From M55B157 sp040265115 (lineage in GTDB: Bacteria > Actinomycetota > Actinomycetes > S36-B12), in the NCBI GenBank assembly GCA_040265115.1, contig JBDQGZ010000062.1:1-10871 (forward strand): a stretch of DNA of 10,871 nt, written 5' to 3'. The notes beneath the pieces are model-generated. The model saw only the letters and a list, made by a program, of their open reading frames with translations. It was not told where the DNA came from and made no database searches. Positions within the stretch are counted from its first letter, which is position 1; each line of letters starts with the position of its first letter. Position numbers and translations under genes: made by a program. Of this stretch, positions 6,601-10,871 are shown piece by piece.

Positions 6601-7608
6601 CTACCCGTCTCGACTCAGAAGCCGTCGCTGATGGTCAATCGCCGCTGACAGCACCTCGGCCGCCGGCGACACCGCTTCCATTCTCAATGCGCCATCGAGA
6701 TCGTCGAGGAGCCCCAGATTCAACGCACGCGCACACTCGACCACCGCCTGGGACCACTCCCTCGACGGCCCGCCTGCATGAACGAGTTGATCGACGACAT
6801 CCGCATCGGCGAGGGGCAGGCGGTTCACCACCCACACCTCACCATCTCGATCAACGGTGATCGGCAGGAGCTCACCCGTGTCTGAACGGCCGAGATCGGT
6901 GATCAGCACCTCGCCGGTCTCGGGATGAGTGAAGCGCAGTGGCGCGCTGTGCGCATGCGTGTTCGATGCATCCGCGAAGCCGTACACCACGGCCATCTCA
7001 ATCGCATCGCGGGCGAGGCCGTAGTCGAGAAAGCACTGCGACGTCCCGGTTGAGTGAGCGACCGACACCGTGAAGCCATCATCGAAGACGGGGGTAGCAC
7101 CTCGCCGATGGCGATCGAGAAGATCCAGGACGGGGACAGCGACAGGCTCCGGGGTGCTTCCGAATGCAGGTGTTGAGAAGGTGCGTGTTGCCCAAAACAC
7201 CTCGGCGACCGACATCGGACGCTGTCGGAAGCTCGGCACGAGTGCCTGAATCGCCGCCACCACGGACTCACTGAGCGAGGGTGCGGCACTCGGGTGGGTC
7301 GCTGCGATGAATGGGATCTTCGCGCAGGCATTGTGCAGACCGATCTGGGTGAGGAGCAGCCCGAGATCAGCTGCATCGGGCCATTCACCAATGGACTCGA
7401 TGCTGAGCAGCGTGGTGTCGGAACTCCAATTGACCCGACACACCGGCAACAGGGCCGAGCGAGGAACTCTCAGGAGAAGTTCGCCCTCGTCAGCATCACA
7501 CTCGATGGAGAGGTAACCATCGCGCTCGACGAGGCGTGCCGCTGGGTGCAGCCAGCCACCGTGTTCGTGCAGCGATTCGACCGATGCCGCGAGGAAGTCA
7601 GCGAACAT
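6601..7608 (-). CDS. SET-domain-like protein (SETD/Rubisco-LSMT type), possible lysine methyltransferase or inactive relative
   Basis: A 335-aa soluble protein I do not recognise by name. It follows the layout of SETD3/SETD6/Rubisco-LSMT proteins. HGGWLHPAARLV (16-27) with GELLLRVPRSALL (42-54) resembles their N-terminal SET strand block. TRTFSTPAFG (141-150) followed by VPVLDLLDRHRRGATP (158-173) resembles the RSF... LVPLxDxxNH segment. FLDYGLARDAIEMAVVYGFAD (193-213) resembles the xSYGxxxNxELLxxYGF segment with the active-site tyrosine (Y196). The AdoMet-binding Asn-His is altered to Asp-Arg (followed by His), so activity is doubtful. ATG 7608 overlaps the end of the IclR gene by 11 nt, so the two are probably co-transcribed and translationally coupled. 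The stop lies 17 nt from the convergent heliorhodopsin stop. The family assignment is inference from weak motifs; the CDS itself is well supported. Confidence 0.8.
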   Translation of the reverse strand: MFADFLAASVESLHEHGGWLHPAARLVERDGYLSIECDADEGELLLRVPRSALLPVCRVNWSSDTTLLSIESIGEWPDAADLGLLLTQIGLHNACAKIPFIAATHPSAAPSLSESVVAAIQALVPSFRQRPMSVAEVFWATRTFSTPAFGSTPEPVAVPVLDLLDRHRRGATPVFDDGFTVSVAHSTGTSQCFLDYGLARDAIEMAVVYGFADASNTHAHSAPLRFTHPETGEVLITDLGRSDTGELLPITVDRDGEVWVVNRLPLADADVVDQLVHAGGPSREWSQAVVECARALNLGLLDDLDGALRMEAVSPAAEVLSAAIDHQRRLLSRDG

Positions 7609-8284
7609 GGGCGCTTATCGCATCGGCGATGGCCCCAGCTGCCTCCGCCAAGGCCGGCACCCATTGGTCGAGTGCCTCGGGGTCGAATCGCACGCTGGGC
7701 ATGGCAATCGAGACGGCGAGACTGGCCGGGACGATCTCCGACTGAACCGGGACACCGATCGCCGTGATCCCCTCCTCTGTCAGTTGGTCATTGATCGCAT
7801 ACGTGATTCCTTCGTGCATCTTGGTGTTGAGGCCCAGTATTGCTTGACCACCGGAGGATCGTTCCGCCGGAAGATACTGACCTTCACGATCACTTACGCG
7901 CAGCGGCCGATCGCATTCCACACTCGCCACTACACGAGAGTGCTCTCCCAGGAGCAGTTGCACATTTGATGTCTCCCCGGCGCGATCGGTCAGCGAGCGC
8001 AGACCTGGGAGGCTCACCTGACGCAGGGCCGCCAGCGATAACCCGACGGGGAGGGAGCCTTGGGGATCCTGGAGAGCGGGTCCGCGGAGGTACTCCCGGT
8101 CCGGCCCCTGGACAGCAAAGCCGTGCAGCACCAGCATCGATAGAAGCCGATGGGCAGTGGACCGCCCTACACCGAGGCGGCGAGCGACCGTCGACACCTG
8201 AAGGATCTCCCCGGCCTGGAGGAATCTGACCAGACGGAGGGCGTTGTCCACCGACGAGATCTGATATCGAGCAGTGTTCTGCAT
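7598..8284 (-). CDS. IclR-family transcriptional regulator, probable gentisate-operon regulator
   Basis: A 228-aa regulator counted from ATG 8284. SVDNALRLVRFL (11-22) and the winged helix-turn-helix VSTVARRLGVGRSTAHRLLSML (30-51) are typical of the IclR DNA-binding domain; residues about 85-228 are the effector-binding domain (SSGGQAILG, then GITAIGVPVQ and SLAVSIAMP). The effector domain is shorter than usual, with about 30 residues apparently missing between GGQAILG and GITYAIND. Longer frames open at 8338 and 8365 but run into the divergent dioxygenase gene. No clear ribosome-binding site marks 8284. The divergent position beside gentisate dioxygenase matches the Corynebacterium glutamicum arrangement, where an IclR protein (GenR) controls gentisate genes, so gentisate or a related aromatic acid is the likely effector. 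The downstream SET-like gene overlaps its end. Confidence 0.88.
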   Translation of the reverse strand: MQNTARYQISSVDNALRLVRFLQAGEILQVSTVARRLGVGRSTAHRLLSMLVLHGFAVQGPDREYLRGPALQDPQGSLPVGLSLAALRQVSLPGLRSLTDRAGETSNVQLLLGEHSRVVASVECDRPLRVSDREGQYLPAERSSGGQAILGLNTKMHEGITYAINDQLTEEGITAIGVPVQSEIVPASLAVSIAMPSVRFDPEALDQWVPALAEAAGAIADAISAHVR

Positions 8285-8299
8285 AGCAGAATTGTATGC
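8281..8299. promoter_or_regulatory. candidate IclR operator between divergent genes
   Basis: GCATA-N9-TATGC is an inverted repeat with 5-bp arms in the 52-bp gap between the regulator and dioxygenase starts. Its right arm overlaps TATGCT (8295-8300), which could act as the -10 of the dioxygenase operon. A perfect TTGACA reads on the minus strand at 8305-8310, but at normal spacing its -10 would fall on the assigned IclR start codon, so either that start or that promoter is wrong. A wider pair, TGTTCT 8275-8280 and AGAACA 8310-8315, flanks the region. Confidence 0.35.
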
Positions 8300-8324
8300 T
8301 CTGGTGTCAAGAACAATGTCCTGC

Positions 8325-8330
8325 GGAGGT
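8325..8330 (+). promoter_or_regulatory. ribosome-binding site deciding the gentisate dioxygenase start
   Basis: GGAGGT lies 6 nt before ATG 8337. It favours this start over the in-frame ATG codons at 8274 and 8316. Confidence 0.75.
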
Positions 8331-8336
8331 GTCCTC

Positions 8337-9473
8337 ATGTCGAATGTTTTCTCACTCCCCCTCATCGAATCCGATGACCAGCCCGAGGTTTCCGACGACC
8401 TCGCCGCTCTCTACCGCGGATTCGAGCAGGAGTACTTGATCCCCCTGTGGACGCAGATCGGCGACCTGATGCCGAAGCAGCCGCGAAGCAAGGCGCTGCC
8501 CCACCTGTGGCGCTGGACCGACCTCGTGCCGCTGGCTGCTCGTGCCGGCGATCTTGTTCCCGTCGGACGTGGTGGTGAGCGCCGCGCCATCGCCCTCGCC
8601 AACCCCGGGCTCGGCGGGCGCCCCTTCGCCACACCTACCCTTTGGGCTGCGATCCAGTACCTCATGCCCCGCGAAGATGCACCCGAGCACCGTCATACCC
8701 AGCACGCGTTCCGATTTGTCGTCGAAGGCGAGGGAGTATGGACGGTCGTCAACGGCGATCCGGTTGCGATGCGACGCGGGGATTTCCTGCCCCAGGCGGG
8801 GTGGAATTGGCACGCGCATCACAATGGCGCGGATGCTCCCATGGCGTGGATCGATGGCCTTGACATTCCGTTCTCCTACTACACCGAGACCCAGTTCTTC
8901 GAATTCGGCCGCGACACCTTGTCCGATGAGGAGCACGCCACCCCGGAGTTCTCTCGGTCCGAGCGACTATGGGCCCACCCGGGGCTCGTCCCCATGGCAG
9001 CGGACATGTCGTCCCGCGGCACGCCGCTGCTGGCCTACCGCTGGGCGCACACCGACGAGGCCCTCGCTGAGCAGCTCGCCCTCGAATCAGAGGGATACCC
9101 GGCAACACTAGAGCCCGGCCATGCAGCGGTGCGCTTCGCCGACCCGCGCTCCGGCGCCGATGTGCTGCCCACCGTGCGCTGCGAAATGCACCGGATTGCG
9201 GCCGGCGCCACCACTTCCACTTCACAAGTCGTGGGCTCTAGCGTCGTGCAGGTCTTTGACGGTCAGGGAAAGGTGACTGTCGGCGATCACTCCTGGGAAG
9301 TCTCACGCGGTGACATGTTCGTCGTTCCCTCCTGGTCGACCTTCACCGTCTCCTCGGACATCGATCAGAGCCATTCCGAATCCGGGGCCTTGGACCTGTT
9401 CTCGTTCAGCGATGCCCCCATCATCGAAGCTATCGGCGCCCACAATCTGCATACCGGAGGAGCACACGCATGA
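8337..9473 (+). CDS. gentisate 1,2-dioxygenase
   Basis: A 378-aa bicupin Fe(II) ring-cleavage enzyme that opens gentisate (2,5-dihydroxybenzoate) with O2 to give maleylpyruvate. Family landmarks run in order: LWTQIGDLMP (38-46), VPVGRGGERRAI (74-85), ANPGL (88-92), LWAAIQYLMPREDAPEHRHTQ (102-122), FRFVVEGEGVWTVVNGD (125-141), GWNWHAHHN (155-163) and WIDGLDIP (171-178). H118, H120 and H159 are the expected iron ligands of the N-terminal cupin; the C-terminal cupin (about 265-355) lacks such a set, as is usual. ATG 8337 has a GGAGGT 6 nt upstream. The stop overlaps the start of the next gene in an ATGA. It is first in the operon and divergent from the IclR gene. Length matches the family. Salicylate or 1-hydroxy-2-naphthoate dioxygenases are close relatives, but the downstream genes favour gentisate. 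Confidence 0.94.
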   Translation: MSNVFSLPLIESDDQPEVSDDLAALYRGFEQEYLIPLWTQIGDLMPKQPRSKALPHLWRWTDLVPLAARAGDLVPVGRGGERRAIALANPGLGGRPFATPTLWAAIQYLMPREDAPEHRHTQHAFRFVVEGEGVWTVVNGDPVAMRRGDFLPQAGWNWHAHHNGADAPMAWIDGLDIPFSYYTETQFFEFGRDTLSDEEHATPEFSRSERLWAHPGLVPMAADMSSRGTPLLAYRWAHTDEALAEQLALESEGYPATLEPGHAAVRFADPRSGADVLPTVRCEMHRIAAGATTSTSQVVGSSVVQVFDGQGKVTVGDHSWEVSRGDMFVVPSWSTFTVSSDIDQSHSESGALDLFSFSDAPIIEAIGAHNLHTGGAHA

Positions 9474-10324
9474 GGATCTCGACGGTCCGCACCGGCTCAG
9501 GAACATCCGCGGCTCGAATCGACGACGGGCAGGCTCACCTGTTGCCCTGGACGGATGCTGGGTCCCTCCTTGAGGACGCCGCCGACCAGGGCATGTCCTG
9601 GTCTCACCTCGTCGCGAGCGCGGAACCGATGGAGAGTCTGGCATTGGACTCCGTTGATCTCGCTCCGGTCATTCCCCGGCCGGGCAAGATCGTGTGCGTT
9701 GGATTGAACTACGCGAAGCACATCACGGAGATGGGTCGCGACCTCCCTGAATTCCCAACCCTGTTCGCGAAGTATCCGGAGGCTCTCATCGGAGCACAGG
9801 ATCCCATCGTGCTCCCGCCTGAATCGGACTGCGTGGACTGGGAAGCAGAACTCGCGCTCGTCGTAGGCAAGCGAGTTCGCCGAGCCAGCGCGCAGGAGAG
9901 CGAGTCGGCCATCGCAGGGTTCTCGATCATGAACGATGTCACGATGCGGGATTGGCAGTATCGAAGCCCGATGTGGCTGCAGGGCAAAACCTTCGAAGCA
10001 AGTTCCCCATTCGGACCGGTGCTGGTCAGCCCGGATGAACTCCCCGGCGGCGTCCGGCCCAAGCTGGAAATTTCCACCGCACTCGACGGCGAGATCATGC
10101 AGAGTTCGAACACCAGTGATCTCGTCTTCGATCCACCGGCGCTGATCGCGTACGTCTCGACGATCATGACTCTGCAGCCCGGCGATGTGATCGCCACCGG
10201 CACGCCCGGCGGCGTCGGGCACGCCCGCAAACCCGCGCGGTACATCACCTCAGGGCAGGTCCTCACGACCACCATCTCCGAGATCGGGGAATTGACCAAC
10301 ACCGCTACCCCGGAGTCGATCTGA
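9470..10324 (+). CDS. fumarylacetoacetate hydrolase family protein, probable fumarylpyruvate hydrolase
   Basis: A 284-aa FAH-fold enzyme predicted to split fumarylpyruvate into fumarate and pyruvate, the last gentisate step. A variable N-terminal part (1-70) is followed by the catalytic fold: VGLNYAKHITEM (77-88) with the catalytic-type H84, WEAELALVVGK (124-134) whose E125 and E127 and the later D156 of MNDVT are the expected divalent-metal ligands, KTFEASSPFGP (173-183), and the C-terminal GDVIATGTPGGVG. ATG 9470 overlaps the dioxygenase stop by 4 nt (ATGA), with GGAGG at 9456-9460, so translation is coupled. Family members also act on acylpyruvates and homoprotocatechuate products; operon context decides the substrate here. 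It runs directly into the isomerase gene through a TGATG junction. Confidence 0.92.
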   Translation: MRISTVRTGSGTSAARIDDGQAHLLPWTDAGSLLEDAADQGMSWSHLVASAEPMESLALDSVDLAPVIPRPGKIVCVGLNYAKHITEMGRDLPEFPTLFAKYPEALIGAQDPIVLPPESDCVDWEAELALVVGKRVRRASAQESESAIAGFSIMNDVTMRDWQYRSPMWLQGKTFEASSPFGPVLVSPDELPGGVRPKLEISTALDGEIMQSSNTSDLVFDPPALIAYVSTIMTLQPGDVIATGTPGGVGHARKPARYITSGQVLTTTISEIGELTNTATPESI

Positions 10325-10871
10325 TGACGTCACCATGGCAAAGCGAGGCGGCCGACTGGGTGCGGACCGGAGCTGATCTCTTCGCCCTGGCAGTGGGTCA
10401 GTGCACCGATGAGGATCTGATTGGAGACTCGCTCCTGCCGGGTTGGAACCGGGCCTTCGTGATCTCCCACGTGAGCGCGAACGCCCAGGCGATCGGTCGA
10501 CTGCTGCACTGGGCGCGGACCGGGATCGAAACCCCCATGTATTCGTCGATGGAGGACCGCGATCGCGAAATCGCCTCGGGCGCCGAGTTGCCGCTGAGCG
10601 ATCTCACCTCATGGTTCGTCGACTCGGATCGCGCCGTTCAGCAGGCATTCGCCGATCTCCCCGCTGATGCCTGGTCTCATACCGTCGTCACGGCGCAAGG
10701 CAGGGAGGTCCCGGCTGAGGAGACGCTGTGGATGCGCAGCCGCGAAGTGTGCATCCACGCCGTGGATCTCGCCATGGGCATCACCTTCAACGATCTTCCC
10801 CAAGGGTTCCTTACGCGCCTCGTCACTGAGGCTTGTGCCCGCTATTCCGCCAATCCTGCGATGGAGATGAC
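10324..10871 (+). CDS. mycothiol-dependent maleylpyruvate isomerase, 3' partial
   Basis: The frame opens at ATG 10324, sharing one base with the preceding stop (TGATG), with GGAG at 10312-10315, and stays open to the window end (182 codons seen, roughly three quarters of a normal protein). It shows the DinB-like MDMPI N-terminal domain: LPGWNRAFVISHVSANAQAI (38-57), HWARTGIETPMYSS (62-75) and MRSREVCIHAVDL (137-149). H49, E141 and H145 match the zinc-binding His, Glu and His known from the C. glutamicum enzyme, within a few residues of their numbering there. The enzyme isomerises maleylpyruvate to fumarylpyruvate using mycothiol, linking the dioxygenase to the hydrolase encoded upstream, and implies a mycothiol-producing host. 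The C-terminal domain lies beyond the window. Confidence 0.92.
   Translation, partial: MTSPWQSEAADWVRTGADLFALAVGQCTDEDLIGDSLLPGWNRAFVISHVSANAQAIGRLLHWARTGIETPMYSSMEDRDREIASGAELPLSDLTSWFVDSDRAVQQAFADLPADAWSHTVVTAQGREVPAEETLWMRSREVCIHAVDLAMGITFNDLPQGFLTRLVTEACARYSANPAMEM

Noticed and set aside
8285..8365. N-terminal extension of the IclR gene from 8338 or 8365
   Set aside because: It would overlap the dioxygenase ribosome-binding site and start codon, and the added residues do not resemble the IclR N-terminus.
1..10871. Searches for IS elements, CRISPR repeats, tRNA genes, attachment sites and phage genes
   Set aside because: No transposase, integrase, repeated spacer pattern, tRNA-like fold or direct terminal repeats could be found by reading both strands.

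Overview
The window looks like chromosomal DNA of a high-GC actinomycete (Actinomycetota). The strongest argument is a gentisate-degradation operon whose isomerase belongs to the mycothiol-dependent type, since mycothiol is an actinobacterial thiol. Tight, overlapping gene junctions and an actinobacterial-type DEAD-box helicase fit. I cannot name a genus. No mobile element, tRNA, rRNA or CRISPR array is visible, and no gene-free stretch exceeds about 175 bases.

Layout. (1) 1-3359: two cyclic-di-GMP genes in the same direction, a 5'-truncated protein with a decayed GGDEF and an apparently intact EAL phosphodiesterase domain, then a MASE1-CHASE-GGDEF membrane diguanylate cyclase. (2) 3360-4886: a DEAD-box RNA helicase behind an approximately 120-nt leader made of consecutive hairpins. 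The 7-nt loops of two of these hairpins are complementary to each other over their full length, which suggests a kissing-loop RNA regulator. (3) 4931-6583: a class I methyltransferase (minus strand) and, head-to-head with it, a heliorhodopsin gene (plus strand) with its retinal lysine, glutamate counterion and both conserved histidines. (4) 6601-8284: on the minus strand, an IclR-type regulator followed, with an 11-nt overlap, by an unusual SET-domain-like protein. (5) 8337-end: on the plus strand, gentisate 1,2-dioxygenase, fumarylpyruvate hydrolase and a 3'-truncated maleylpyruvate isomerase, joined by stop/start overlaps.

How the genes work together. Region 5 encodes the full lower gentisate pathway: gentisate to maleylpyruvate, isomerised to fumarylpyruvate, then cleaved to fumarate and pyruvate. 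The divergent IclR gene is its likely regulator, acting in the 52-bp shared intergenic region. Regions 1 to 3 suggest environmental sensing (c-di-GMP turnover, light) beside RNA metabolism, but no direct link between them is shown by the sequence.

The features I would follow first are the helicase leader RNA, the heliorhodopsin with its divergent methyltransferase, and the SET-like gene attached to a catabolic regulator.
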